Source of the DNA: Thioalkalivibrio sp.
GTDB taxonomy: Bacteria; Pseudomonadota; Gammaproteobacteria; SpSt-1174
NCBI GenBank assembly: GCA_011046015.1
Contig: DSBO01000171.1
Coordinates: 1-10,351 of the forward strand
Reading direction: 5' to 3'
DNA: 10,351 nt
In this document: positions 1 to 7,057 of the stretch, one piece after another
How the letters are laid out: every line of letters starts with the position of its first letter
Position numbering within the stretch: the first letter of the stretch is position 1
Notes under the pieces: generated by a model
What the model was told of the DNA's origin: nothing
Seen by the model: the letters and a program-made list of their open reading frames with translations, nothing else
The model's database searches: none
Made by a program: the position numbers and the translations under genes

Positions 1-475
1 ACCACTGATCCCAGCAGACGCCGACGCCCAGCTTGGCATAGCGAGTCTCGATGACGCGAAACCCCAGATCGCCGGGGGTGAAGTAGAACTTTTCGTAGTA
101 CAGCGGATCGTCCGGGATGTGCATCTTGCGATAGGTGCCGGCCAGCGTGCCGTCGCGCTCCAGCACCACAGCCGTGTTGTGGTAGAGCCCGGTGGCGCGG
201 CGCTCGAACAGCGAGCCGACGATGACGATCTCGAGTTCCTTCGCCAGCGCGCCCAGGCGTTCGGTGGTGGGCCCCGGGATGGGCTCGGCCAGGTCGAAGA
301 CGCGGGTGTCCTCGGTCCGACAGAAATACAGCCCGGTGTGCAGTTCCTGCAGCATCACCAGCTCCGCGCCGCGCCCGGCGGCCTCGCGGATGCCGGCCTC
401 GGACTTGGCGAGGTTGTGTTCGTAGTCGGCGGTATTGCTTTGCTGCACCAGGCCGACGGTCAGGGTCTTGTTCAT
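1..475 (-). CDS. aguB: N-carbamoylputrescine amidase AguB (partial, C-terminus beyond the left edge)
   Basis: Cytoplasmic nitrilase-superfamily enzyme that hydrolyses N-carbamoylputrescine to putrescine, CO2 and ammonia, the last step of the agmatine route. The 158 complete codons visible begin MNKTLTVGLVQQSNTADYEH, typical of the family's first strand. All three residues of the carbon-nitrogen hydrolase triad can be placed: Glu44 in LQELHTGLYFC, Lys117 in YRKMHIPDDP, and Cys154 in GVGVCWDQW at the window edge. The motif DDPLYYEKFYFTPGD (about residues 122-136) is characteristic of AguB rather than other nitrilases. The ATG at 475-473 overlaps the aguA TGA as ATGA. A strong Shine-Dalgarno (AAGGAG, complement of 483-488) lies 7 nt upstream inside aguA, so both translational coupling and independent initiation are possible. 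About 130-140 C-terminal residues would be missing, judged from usual family length. The identification is firm. Confidence 0.95.
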   Translation of the reverse strand, partial: MNKTLTVGLVQQSNTADYEHNLAKSEAGIREAAGRGAELVMLQELHTGLYFCRTEDTRVFDLAEPIPGPTTERLGALAKELEIVIVGSLFERRATGLYHNTAVVLERDGTLAGTYRKMHIPDDPLYYEKFYFTPGDLGFRVIETRYAKLGVGVCWDQW

Positions 476-1518
476 CGCAGGACTCCTTCCGGCAGCTGCA
501 TGGTGATGCAGTGCAGGCTGCCGAACTGCTCGATCAACGGCCGGCAGTCGATGCCGATGATCTCGTGATTCGGGAAGGCGGTGTCCAGGTCGGCCAGCAC
601 GCGCGTGTCGTTGGCATCGCGGTAGACCGGCACGAGTACCGCGTCGTTGATGATGAGGAAATTGGCGTAGCTCGCCGGCAGTCGGTCGCCCTCGGCATTG
701 AGAATGGGGGCGGGCATGGGCAGCGGGACGAGCCTGTAGGGCCGGCCGTCGCGGGTGCGCGCCTGCTGCAGCTCGGCCTCCATGGCTTTCAGCGGGGCGA
801 AGTGCTCGTCCGCGGGGTCCTCGCAGCTCATGTAGGCGATGGTGTCGTCGTCGCAGAAGCGGGCCAGCGTGTCGATGTGGGCGTCGGTATCGTCGCCGGC
901 CAGATGCCCGTGTTCCAGCCAAAGCACGCGCTCCACGCAAAGGTGCTGGATGAGCGCGGCCTCGATGTCCGCTCGCGAGAGCCCTGGATTGCGGCGTGGC
1001 ATCAGCAGGCACTGGGTGGTTGTGAGCAGCGTGCCCTGGCCGTCGACTTCCAGCGAGCCGCCCTCGAGCACCAGATCCACGGCCGTCATCGGTGTGGTGA
1101 AGAGCCGCTGCTCGGCCAGGCGTGCATTGATGGCGTCGTCGAGGTCGTGGGCGTACTTCTCGCCCCAGCCGTTGAAGCGGAAGCTGAACAGTCGGGGCCG
1201 GCCGTCGTCGCCAAGGACGGTAATGGGGCCGTGATCTCGCGCCCAGGTATCGTTCGCGGGCGCGAGCGCCCAGCGGATCCGGGCGAGATCCATCCCGTTG
1301 TCCTCGGCGAGTACGGCCTCGATGTGCTTGCGATGCGCCGGGTCTCGCGCCACGATCAGCAGGCCTTCGCGATACAGGATCTCGCGGGCGATCTCGCGGT
1401 ATACGGGCTCCACCCGGTCAAGTAGGGGGGCCCAATCGGTCGCCGGGTGGGGCCAGGTGAGCATGACGCCGCTTTGCGGGGCCCATTCGGGCAGGAACTG
1501 GCAACGACGGCTGGCCAT
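472..1518 (-). CDS. aguA: Agmatine deiminase AguA
   Basis: Converts agmatine to N-carbamoylputrescine and ammonia in the cytoplasm, feeding AguB directly downstream. The 348-aa product has the length and motifs of the peptidyl-arginine-deiminase-like (PF04371) family: NDTWARDHGPI at about 89-99, LEGGSLEVDG at about 151-160, GHLAGDDTDAHIDTLARF at about 204-221 with the catalytic His214, and GSLHCITMQLP near the C-terminus with the nucleophile Cys337. The glycine-rich stretch before the Cys is short (FGS rather than the GGGN form), but the Cys itself is intact. I chose the ATG at 1518-1516 (MASRRCQFLP). A TTG at 1530 would add four residues, but the only Shine-Dalgarno-like GAGG is 13 nt from the ATG and just one or two nt from that TTG. 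The gene follows the small secreted-protein gene by 48 nt and overlaps aguB by 4 nt. Confidence 0.95.
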   Translation of the reverse strand: MASRRCQFLPEWAPQSGVMLTWPHPATDWAPLLDRVEPVYREIAREILYREGLLIVARDPAHRKHIEAVLAEDNGMDLARIRWALAPANDTWARDHGPITVLGDDGRPRLFSFRFNGWGEKYAHDLDDAINARLAEQRLFTTPMTAVDLVLEGGSLEVDGQGTLLTTTQCLLMPRRNPGLSRADIEAALIQHLCVERVLWLEHGHLAGDDTDAHIDTLARFCDDDTIAYMSCEDPADEHFAPLKAMEAELQQARTRDGRPYRLVPLPMPAPILNAEGDRLPASYANFLIINDAVLVPVYRDANDTRVLADLDTAFPNHEIIGIDCRPLIEQFGSLHCITMQLPEGVLR

Positions 1519-1566
1519 CGTGTGTGTCAAACCTCGGGTTGTTGACCGGTGGCGCGGAGCCGGGTG

Positions 1567-1890
1567 TTATTCGACCGGAGCGACTTCCGGCTGCGGGGTC
1601 TTTTCCTTGCGGTAGTCCACCGAGTGCAGTACGTAGCTGTGCTCGAAGTAGACGGAGAAGCCGTCGTAGTCCCAGCGGATGATGGGCGGATCGCCCACGG
1701 CCGCGTGCTTCTGACGCGGCTCGCCAAACATCTGGAGGACGCGTGTCTGGCTCATGCCCCGGGTCGGGCGTTCGCCCTGCTGCACGACGACCGGATCCTG
1801 GTCCTCGATCTTGAGCACGTCGGCGTGGACAGGGGCGCCGAGCGCGGCAAGAATGAGGGCGGTGCTGCGGATCCAGGGGCTGCAGGACAT
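1567..1890 (-). CDS. Small secreted (periplasmic) protein, SmpA/OmlA-like in style; function unknown
   Basis: This 107-aa protein has a clear Sec signal peptide: MSCSPWIRS, a hydrophobic run TALILAALGAP, and a likely signal peptidase I site VHA|D after residue 23. There is no lipobox cysteine. The mature part holds QGERPTRGMSQTRVLQMFGEP (about 38-58), then GDPPIIRWDYDGFSVYFEHSYVLHSVDY (about 66-93). A GMS/T..V...FGEP helix followed by W.Y....V.F....V..V strands resembles the short SmpA/OmlA (BamE-like) fold, but this is by eye only. I recognise the general type as a conserved gammaproteobacterial hypothetical and cannot name a function. The ATG at 1890 has GGGAG 8 nt upstream and an extended -10 promoter 35-43 nt away, so upstream in-frame ATGs are not needed. 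It lies first in the apparent aguAB transcript; nothing in it suggests polyamine chemistry. Confidence 0.85.
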   Translation of the reverse strand: MSCSPWIRSTALILAALGAPVHADVLKIEDQDPVVVQQGERPTRGMSQTRVLQMFGEPRQKHAAVGDPPIIRWDYDGFSVYFEHSYVLHSVDYRKEKTPQPEVAPVE

Positions 1891-1924
1891 GACAGGGACT
1901 CCCGTTGATTGTCGTTTTCGAGGA

Positions 1925-1933
1925 ATCATAGCA
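1925..1933 (-). promoter_or_regulatory. Extended -10 promoter for the small secreted-protein gene and aguAB
   Basis: On the minus strand the bases read TGCTATGAT, i.e. an extended TGn motif plus TATGAT, one mismatch from the sigma-70 -10 consensus. No good -35 lies at 16-18 nt, as tolerated by extended -10 promoters. Transcription would start near 1918, giving a leader of about 28 nt that includes the GGGAG ribosome binding site. Confidence 0.55.
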
Positions 1934-2124
1934 TCACTCAGTTTGTCATAAAAGTTTTCTAGCCTATTGAGCGTACGCAATTTTTTGCAATTTTCCACGT
2001 GCTGCAAGCGGCCCGTCGGGCGGCGAGGGTGGGGCAGTGGCAGCATTTGGAACGTAGCACTGAAATTCACGCGTAAACATGGGCTTAGTCGCAGTTTTTC
2101 ATTTAATTCAACAACGCCGTGTGA

Positions 2125-2130
2125 TTTAAT
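2125..2130 (+). promoter_or_regulatory. Possible lolC -10 element (TTTAAT) placing the start site at or next to the ATG
   Basis: TTTAAT ends 7 nt before the lolC ATG and no Shine-Dalgarno is visible. The intervening bases are seven Cs. The -35 position 17 nt upstream holds another TTTAAT (2102-2107), a poor match to TTGACA. If real, the transcript would be leaderless or nearly so. A longer transcript from an unseen upstream promoter is equally possible. Confidence 0.3.
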
Positions 2131-2137
2131 CCCCCCC

Positions 2138-3391
2138 ATGTTTCGGCCCCTCGAGCTCTTCATCGGATTGCGCTACACGCGTGCCAAGCGGCGCAATCAC
2201 TTCATATCGTTCATCTCGCTGGCCTCGATCTTCGGCATCGTGGTTGGCGTGATGGCGCTGATCGTCGTGTTGTCCGTGATGAACGGGTTCGAGCGGGAAC
2301 TGCGCGAGCGCACCCTGTCGATGGCCTCGCACGCCAGCATCACCGGCCTCGGCAACCGTCTGACCCCCGCCGACCTGAAGCGACTGGACGGCGCGCTCGC
2401 CGGGCAGGCACAGGTCGTGGCCAGTGCGCCCTATATCGACGCGGAAGGCATGCTGGCCACGGGCCCGCGGGTCACCGGGGCGGCCATTCGCGGTATCGAC
2501 CCGACGCGCGAGAAGATGGTGTCGGAGATTCACTCCAAGATGGTGCAGGGCAGTCTCGATCACCTGCGCCCCGGCGAGTTCGGCCTGGTCGTGGGGCGCG
2601 AACTGTCGCTGGCCCTGGGCGCCGGGCTCGGCGACAAGGTGACGGTCTATGCGCCGCAGGCCGGCGTCACGCCGGCCGGCGTGATCCCGCGCATGCGCCG
2701 TTTTACCGTGGTGGGGGTGTTCGAGGTCGGCATGCACCAGTACGACCGCAGCGTCGCCTTCATGCACTTGAAGGACGCGCAGCCGCTGTTCCAGATGGGT
2801 AACGACGCGAGCGGCCTGCGTCTCAAGCTGGACGACATGTTCCGTGCGCCGCGCATTACCGCCACGCTGAATCAGTCGCTCGGGACCGATTATTGGGTGA
2901 CCGACTGGACTCGCCAGCACGCCAATTTCTTCCGCGCGCTGAAGATGGAAAAGACGGTGATGTTCATCATCCTGTTTCTGATCGTGGCCGTGGCGGCCTT
3001 CAATATCGTGTCCACGCTGGTGATGGTGGTCACGGACAAGCAGTCGGACATCGCCATCCTGCGCACGCTCGGCCTCACCCCGGCCAAGGTGATGATGATC
3101 TTCATCATCCAGGGCAGCCTGATCGGCTTTCTCGGCACCCTCATCGGCGTGGCGGCGGGCGTGACGGTCGCGCTCAATGTGGAAGTGATCGTGGCGACGC
3201 TGGAAGGTCTGATCGGCATGAAGTTCCTCTCGCCCGACGTTTACTACATCAGCGACATCCCCTCGGAGCTGCGTCTGCGCGACGTGGTGCGGGTGGGCCT
3301 GATGGCATTCATTCTCTCCGTGCTGGCCACGCTGTATCCCGCGTGGCGCGCCTCGCGTACCCAGCCGGCCGAAGCCCTGCGCTACGAGTAA
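2138..3391 (+). CDS. lolC: Lipoprotein-releasing ABC transporter permease, LolC/LolE (possibly LolF) family
   Basis: Inner-membrane permease that extracts mature lipoproteins from the membrane and hands them to the periplasmic carrier LolA, driven by LolD. The 417-aa product starts MFRPLELFIGLRYTRAKRRN, the classic family N-terminus, so I reject the in-frame extension back to 1967. A first membrane helix lies at about 22-47 (FISLASIFGIVVGVMALIVV). A large MacB-like periplasmic domain follows to about 270, then a C-terminal FtsX domain with three helices, including MFIILFLIVAVAAFNIVSTL, and the end YPAWRASRTQPAEALRYE. The segment APQAGVTPAGVIPRMRR (about 172-188) aligns with the LolA-binding Hook loop of E. 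coli LolC. No second permease gene (lolE) follows, so the protein may homodimerise as LolF does. lolD begins 2 nt after its stop. It has no visible ribosome binding site. Confidence 0.93.
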   Translation: MFRPLELFIGLRYTRAKRRNHFISFISLASIFGIVVGVMALIVVLSVMNGFERELRERTLSMASHASITGLGNRLTPADLKRLDGALAGQAQVVASAPYIDAEGMLATGPRVTGAAIRGIDPTREKMVSEIHSKMVQGSLDHLRPGEFGLVVGRELSLALGAGLGDKVTVYAPQAGVTPAGVIPRMRRFTVVGVFEVGMHQYDRSVAFMHLKDAQPLFQMGNDASGLRLKLDDMFRAPRITATLNQSLGTDYWVTDWTRQHANFFRALKMEKTVMFIILFLIVAVAAFNIVSTLVMVVTDKQSDIAILRTLGLTPAKVMMIFIIQGSLIGFLGTLIGVAAGVTVALNVEVIVATLEGLIGMKFLSPDVYYISDIPSELRLRDVVRVGLMAFILSVLATLYPAWRASRTQPAEALRYE

Positions 3392-3393
3392 CC

Positions 3394-4092
3394 ATGATCG
3401 ACGCGTTTGAACAGGACCAGCCCGTCATCCGCTGCAGCGGCCTGACAAAGATCTTCGATGAGGGGCACGGCTACCTGCAGGTGCTCAAGGGGATCGACTT
3501 CGAGGCCCGTACCGGCGAGAAGATTGCTATCGTCGGCGCCTCCGGCAGCGGCAAGAGCACCCTGCTGCACCTGCTCGGCGGTCTGGATACGCCCACGGCG
3601 GGCACGGTGGAGATCTGCGGGCGGGACATGGGCAAGCTCTCGGACGCCGCGCGTGGCCGCCTGCGCAACGAGGCCCTCGGTTTTGTCTACCAGTTCCACC
3701 ACCTGCTGCCGGAATTCACCGCGCTGGAAAATGTCGCCATGCCCCTGATGATCGGCGGCGCGCATTCGGCCCAGGCCGCGCAACGCGCGCGGGCGCTGCT
3801 CGAACGCGTGGGCATGCTGGGAAGGGTGGCGCACAAGCCGGGCGAGCTGTCGGGTGGCGAGCGCCAGCGTGCGGCCATCGCCCGCGCGCTCATCACCGAG
3901 CCGCGCGCGGTGCTGGCCGACGAGCCCACCGGCAACCTGGATCGCAAGACGGCCGACCAGATCTTCCAGCTCATGCTGCGCCTGAACCAGGAGCTGGGTA
4001 CGACCCTGGTGGTGGTGACGCACGACCCCTACCTGGCCGGGCGCATGGATCGTGTGTACTCGATGGAAGACGGGGAACTGCGCCCGGCCTAG
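3394..4092 (+). CDS. lolD: Lipoprotein-releasing ABC transporter ATP-binding protein LolD
   Basis: Cytoplasmic ATPase of the Lol lipoprotein exporter; two copies would power the LolC/F permease encoded just upstream. All ABC ATPase motifs are present in the 232-aa product: Walker A GASGSGKST (48-56), Q-loop YQFHHLLPEF with Gln100, signature LSGGERQR (152-159), Walker B AVLADEP (172-178) followed by TGNLD, and the switch His210 in VVVTHD. FVYQFHHLLPEFTALENVAMP is typical of LolD rather than other MacB/FtsE-like ATPases. The ATG at 3394 lies 2 nt after the lolC TAA, with a weak GAG overlapping that stop, implying translational coupling. The reading frame is open far upstream inside lolC, but that is a GC-driven artefact. 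Its TAG overlaps the stop of the convergent DUF2062 gene. Confidence 0.96.
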   Translation: MIDAFEQDQPVIRCSGLTKIFDEGHGYLQVLKGIDFEARTGEKIAIVGASGSGKSTLLHLLGGLDTPTAGTVEICGRDMGKLSDAARGRLRNEALGFVYQFHHLLPEFTALENVAMPLMIGGAHSAQAAQRARALLERVGMLGRVAHKPGELSGGERQRAAIARALITEPRAVLADEPTGNLDRKTADQIFQLMLRLNQELGTTLVVVTHDPYLAGRMDRVYSMEDGELRPA

Positions 4093-4628
4093 TCCCGGTC
4101 GCGACGGAGCCTCGCCAGGCGCGCAATGCGCCGCTCCCGCAGGCGCAGTAGCACGGCGATGCGCCATACCACGCGGATTACCACATAGCCCGTGGCGGAT
4201 GCGGTGGTGCTCATGAGGAAACAGCCGAGGAGGAAGGGCCGCCATATGCGCAGCATGTCGGTGATCAGCCAGTCCCAGCTAAGCTCGAAGGTGAACACCA
4301 TCGGCGGGGTGCCGAGCACCCACTGACCGAGCTTGTAGGCGGTGAAGAAGATGGCCGGCATGGTCAGCGGATTGGTGATCCACACCAGCACCACGGCGAT
4401 CGGCAGGTTGACGCGAAACAGAATCGCAAGTGCCGCCGCTGCCGCCATCTGGAAGGGGATCGGCACGAAGGCCATGAACAGCCCCACCGCGAAGGCGCCG
4501 GCTGCCGATCGCCGGTTGAGATGCCAGAGATTGGGGTCGTGCAGCAGGGTGCCGAAGAACTGCAACGCCCTGTGTTCCCGCACCCTTGCGTGGTCGGGCA
4601 GAACGCGTCTTAGGAATCGCTTCGGCAT
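4089..4628 (-). CDS. DUF2062 family membrane protein
   Basis: A 179-aa inner-membrane protein of unknown biochemical function. The family hallmarks are clear: HDPNLWHLNRRSAAGAFAVG (about 30-49), GLFMAFVPIPFQMAAAAALA (about 49-68), and VWITNPLTMPAIFFTAYKLG (about 82-101). Two hydrophobic helices lie at about 43-70 and 76-100, and a third at about 130-160. The C-terminus is strongly arginine-rich (LRLRERRIARLARLRRDRD), suggesting a cytoplasmic tail. DUF2062 genes commonly sit beside comEC and the exbBD-lpxK genes in gammaproteobacteria, as here, but no role in uptake or lipid A is shown by the sequence. The ATG at 4628 lacks a good ribosome binding site, though it fits the family N-terminus. 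It is convergent with lolD, sharing CTAG at the stops, and divergent from comEC across 104 nt. Confidence 0.92.
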   Translation of the reverse strand: MPKRFLRRVLPDHARVREHRALQFFGTLLHDPNLWHLNRRSAAGAFAVGLFMAFVPIPFQMAAAAALAILFRVNLPIAVVLVWITNPLTMPAIFFTAYKLGQWVLGTPPMVFTFELSWDWLITDMLRIWRPFLLGCFLMSTTASATGYVVIRVVWRIAVLLRLRERRIARLARLRRDRD

Positions 4629-4653
4629 GCTGGCGGCTTGATCGTCCGGATGG

Positions 4654-4662
4654 TGCTATGGT
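4654..4662 (+). promoter_or_regulatory. Possible extended -10 promoter for comEC
   Basis: TGCTATGGT matches the extended -10 form TGnTATnnT, with TATGGT two mismatches from TATAAT. No -35 is recognisable at the right distance. A start near 4669 would give a leader of about 64 nt that includes the inverted repeat over the comEC start. The same 104-nt gap must also hold the leftward DUF2062 promoter, which I cannot identify. Confidence 0.35.
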
Positions 4663-4712
4663 TGTGTGAGCCTGTTTGAGGCAGACTTCGACGTGTAGTC
4701 GCCATTATCCAC

Positions 4713-4735
4713 CATTTTCCAGGGATCGGAAAATG
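4713..4735 (+). promoter_or_regulatory. Perfect 8-bp inverted repeat enclosing the comEC ribosome binding site and start codon
   Basis: CATTTTCC at 4713-4720 and GGAAAATG at 4728-4735 are exact reverse complements separated by AGGGATC. In RNA this would form an 8-bp stem with a 7-nt loop. The whole ATG start codon lies in the 3' arm, paired with CAT, and the Shine-Dalgarno AGGGA lies in the loop. It could act as a translational control hairpin or be a DNA operator; the sequence does not decide. Confidence 0.5.
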
Positions 4736-7048
4736 CGCCTTGTCTCCCTAGGTCTGCTTGCCGGCATGGTTGCGGCCCATCAGGTGGCGGAACTGCCCCC
4801 GATGGTCCTGGGGCTTGCCTTGTTGCCGGCGCTGCTGTTGCTCGCCTCGTCCGGCTGGATCCTGCGTCTCGCCGGCGCTGTGGCCATCGGTCTGCTCTGG
4901 GCTTGGTTCCATGCCCATCTCGTGCTGCATCCCGCCCTCGATTCCGCCCTGGAGGGGCAGGATCTGGTACTCGACGGCACGGTGCGCGGCCTCACCGAGC
5001 ACCGCCATGACGCCATTCGCTTCCTCTTCGAGCCCGATGCCCGCCACGCCGGCGTGCCCGCCCGTCTGCGCCTGAGCTGGTATCGCACCGAGGCCTCGCC
5101 CGTGGCCGGGGAGCGCTGGCGCCTGACGGTGCGCCTCAAGCGCCCCAGTGGTTTCCAGAATCCGGGCGGCTTCGACTATGAGGGCTGGCTGTTTCAGCAG
5201 CGCATCGGCGCGACCGGCTATGTGCGTGCCCGGGGCGTCAACGAGCGCCTGGCAGTGGACGGCTGTCCGCTCGATTGCCTGCGGGCGGAACTGCGTGCGC
5301 GCCTGACCGCGGCCGGCGGTGAGCGCCGGCACTTCGGCATCATGCTCGCGCTGGCCCTGGGGGACCGATCGCACATCGATCCGCCGGCCTGGGACGTGCT
5401 GCTCAGGACGGGCACAAACCACCTCGTTGCGATCTCCGGGCTGCACATCGGCCTGGTGGGCGGTCTGGTGTTCTGGCTCCTGCGCGCCCTCGCCGCACGC
5501 GTCCCCGTGCTGGCCCTGTACTGCGCTGCGCCGCGCTGGGGCGCGGCCGGGGGGCTCCTCGCCGCCCTGGCATATGCGGCGCTGGCGGGCTTCTCCATCC
5601 CGACCCAGCGGGCGCTCATCATGCTGGCGGTACTGTTCGGCGCGATCCTGCTTGGCCGCGAACTGCGGGCCTCGACGGGTCTCGCCGCGGCGTTGCTCGC
5701 CGTGCTGTTGCTCGACCCCACCGCGACCCTCGCGCCCGGATTCTGGCTGTCGTTCGCGGCGGTGGCGGTCCTTTTGTATGGCTTTCGCGGACGCCTGCGC
5801 CCAAGCGATCCTGAGCGCCACCCGTTGGCCCGGCTGGTCGATCGCGTGGGCGGGTGGGTGCGTGCCCAGTACCTGCTGGCGCTCGGACTGCTGCCGCTCA
5901 CCGCGTTCTGGTTTCAGCGCGCCGCCCTCGGCGCGCCGCTGGCCAATCTCGTTGCCGTGCCGTGGGTGAGCCTACTGGTGGTGCCGCCCGTCTTGCTGGC
6001 GGCGTTGGTCGCGCCGGTCTGGCCGCCATTTAGTGGCTGGCTGCTGGGTGTGGTGTCGGCCGTCTTCGACCCGTTATGGGGGCTGCTGGCGGCCCTTGCC
6101 GCTGCGGATGGACAATTGTGGCACCGGCCCGCCCCGGGGCCACTGGTGCTGGGGCTGGCGGCCGTCGGCCTGGCCTGGCTCCTGCTGCCCCGGGGTATGC
6201 CGGGGCGGCTGCTCGGGGCCTGTCTGTGCCTGCCTTTGCTGTTGCCCGCCATCGACGCGCCCGAGTCGGGAGCGGCCGAGGTCACCCTGCTGGATGTGGG
6301 ACAGGGTCTGGCTGCGGTGGTGCGCACACGCCACCACACGCTGGTGTTCGATACCGGGCCGCGTTTCAGCCGGTCCTTCGATGCGGGGGATGCCGTGATG
6401 GTGCCATACCTGCGCCACCGGGGTGTGGGCGGCATCGATGTCCTCGTCGTCTCGCACGGGGATAACGACCACCGTGGCGGTGCACGTTCGGTACTGGCGC
6501 AGATGCCGACGCAGGAGGTGCTCGCGAGCGTGCCGGAGGAGATCGCCTGGCCCGGGGCACGGCACTGCGTGGCGGGCGAGCACTGGCGGTGGGATGGCGT
6601 GGATTTCGAGATCCTGCATCCGTCACCTGACTACCGGGGTTCGGCCAACAACGGCTCCTGCGTGTTGCGCGTGTCGACCGGGGAGCAGGTGGTGCTGTTT
6701 GCCGGCGACATTGAGGCCGAGGCGGAATGGGCGCTGGTGCGGGCTCACGGCGAGCGGCTGCGCAGCCAGGTCCTGGTCGTGCCCCATCACGGCAGCAACA
6801 CCTCATCGACCGCGTATTTTCTCGATGCGGTGAACCCGCAGGTCGCCCTGGTGCCCGCGGGTTATCGCAACCGCTTTGGCTTTCCCAAACCCGAGGTGCT
6901 GGCGCGTTACGCCGCGCGTGAGGTCGAGGTGTTCGACACGGCGCAGTCCGGGGCCCTGCATTTCGTGTTGTCGGCGGAGGGCGTGAGCCCGGTGACCGCC
7001 TATCGCGAGGAGTCCCGGCGCTTCTGGCATCGCGGCGCCGGACTGTGA
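4733..7048 (+). CDS. comEC: DNA internalisation channel ComEC/Rec2
   Basis: Polytopic inner-membrane protein that imports single-stranded DNA during natural transformation. The 771-aa product has the full three-domain layout. The N-terminal DUF4131 region has two or three helices, then a soluble part with GERWRLTVRLKRPSGFQNPG and FDYEGWLF. The central competence domain carries NHLVAISGLHIGLV (about 229-242) and many helices to about 500. The C-terminal metallo-beta-lactamase-like domain has LDVGQG (D521), FDTGP (D540), VSHGDNDHRGGA (from V573), LFAGDIE (D659) and VPHHGS (683-688). The metal-site motifs look intact, so nuclease activity is plausible. I chose the ATG at 4733 (MRLVSLGLLAG), with AGGG 8 nt upstream, over the alternative start at 4676, whose extra 19 residues are not membrane-like. 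It is divergent from DUF2062. exbB begins 73 nt later. Confidence 0.95.
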   Translation: MRLVSLGLLAGMVAAHQVAELPPMVLGLALLPALLLLASSGWILRLAGAVAIGLLWAWFHAHLVLHPALDSALEGQDLVLDGTVRGLTEHRHDAIRFLFEPDARHAGVPARLRLSWYRTEASPVAGERWRLTVRLKRPSGFQNPGGFDYEGWLFQQRIGATGYVRARGVNERLAVDGCPLDCLRAELRARLTAAGGERRHFGIMLALALGDRSHIDPPAWDVLLRTGTNHLVAISGLHIGLVGGLVFWLLRALAARVPVLALYCAAPRWGAAGGLLAALAYAALAGFSIPTQRALIMLAVLFGAILLGRELRASTGLAAALLAVLLLDPTATLAPGFWLSFAAVAVLLYGFRGRLRPSDPERHPLARLVDRVGGWVRAQYLLALGLLPLTAFWFQRAALGAPLANLVAVPWVSLLVVPPVLLAALVAPVWPPFSGWLLGVVSAVFDPLWGLLAALAAADGQLWHRPAPGPLVLGLAAVGLAWLLLPRGMPGRLLGACLCLPLLLPAIDAPESGAAEVTLLDVGQGLAAVVRTRHHTLVFDTGPRFSRSFDAGDAVMVPYLRHRGVGGIDVLVVSHGDNDHRGGARSVLAQMPTQEVLASVPEEIAWPGARHCVAGEHWRWDGVDFEILHPSPDYRGSANNGSCVLRVSTGEQVVLFAGDIEAEAEWALVRAHGERLRSQVLVVPHHGSNTSSTAYFLDAVNPQVALVPAGYRNRFGFPKPEVLARYAAREVEVFDTAQSGALHFVLSAEGVSPVTAYREESRRFWHRGAGL

Positions 7049-7057
7049 TGACCGGCA

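Larger units (their letters stand above)
1891..2137. other. Divergent intergenic region between the small secreted-protein gene and lolC
   Basis: These 247 bases separate leftward and rightward transcription and are clearly more AT-rich than the genes on either side. They contain a minus-strand extended -10 element near the left end. The palindrome GCGTACGC lies at 1971-1978, a GCAA-TTTT-TTGC inverted repeat at 1977-1988, and a second GCAATTTT at 1987-1994. CACGTG sits at 1996-2001. Two copies of ATTTAAT 23 nt apart (2101-2107 and 2124-2130) occur near the right end, followed by seven C residues immediately before the lolC ATG. I see no small ORF with a convincing start and no terminator-like hairpin with a U-tract. 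Confidence 0.6.

Noticed and set aside
511..1425. 304-codon plus-strand open frame opposite aguA
   Set aside because: A GC-rich shadow of aguA, whose catalytic motifs are all in the minus-strand frame; the translation has no recognisable domain.
1967..2137. 57-residue N-terminal extension of LolC
   Set aside because: The extension lies in AT-rich intergenic sequence, lacks family similarity, and the family N-terminus begins at the ATG at 2138.
1891..2163. N-terminal extension of the small secreted protein on the minus strand
   Set aside because: It would bury the signal peptide in the interior and run through the promoter and into lolC; the ATG at 1890 has its own ribosome binding site.
2893..3393. 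167-residue upstream extension of LolD overlapping lolC
   Set aside because: An out-of-frame reading of lolC; LolD proteins begin near 3394 and are about 230 residues long.
4040..4130. Possible bidirectional terminator between lolD and the DUF2062 gene
   Set aside because: The small GGCGC/GCGCC hairpin lies inside the DUF2062 coding sequence and has no U-tract on either strand.
3382..4245. 287-codon minus-strand frame opposite lolD
   Set aside because: Low-complexity His/Ala/Arg-rich shadow of a clear ABC ATPase; no motif and no plausible start.
4748..5821. 357-codon minus-strand frame opposite comEC
   Set aside because: Gln/Arg/Gly-rich composition typical of the antisense of a GC-rich membrane protein gene; DUF4131 and competence motifs are in the plus strand.
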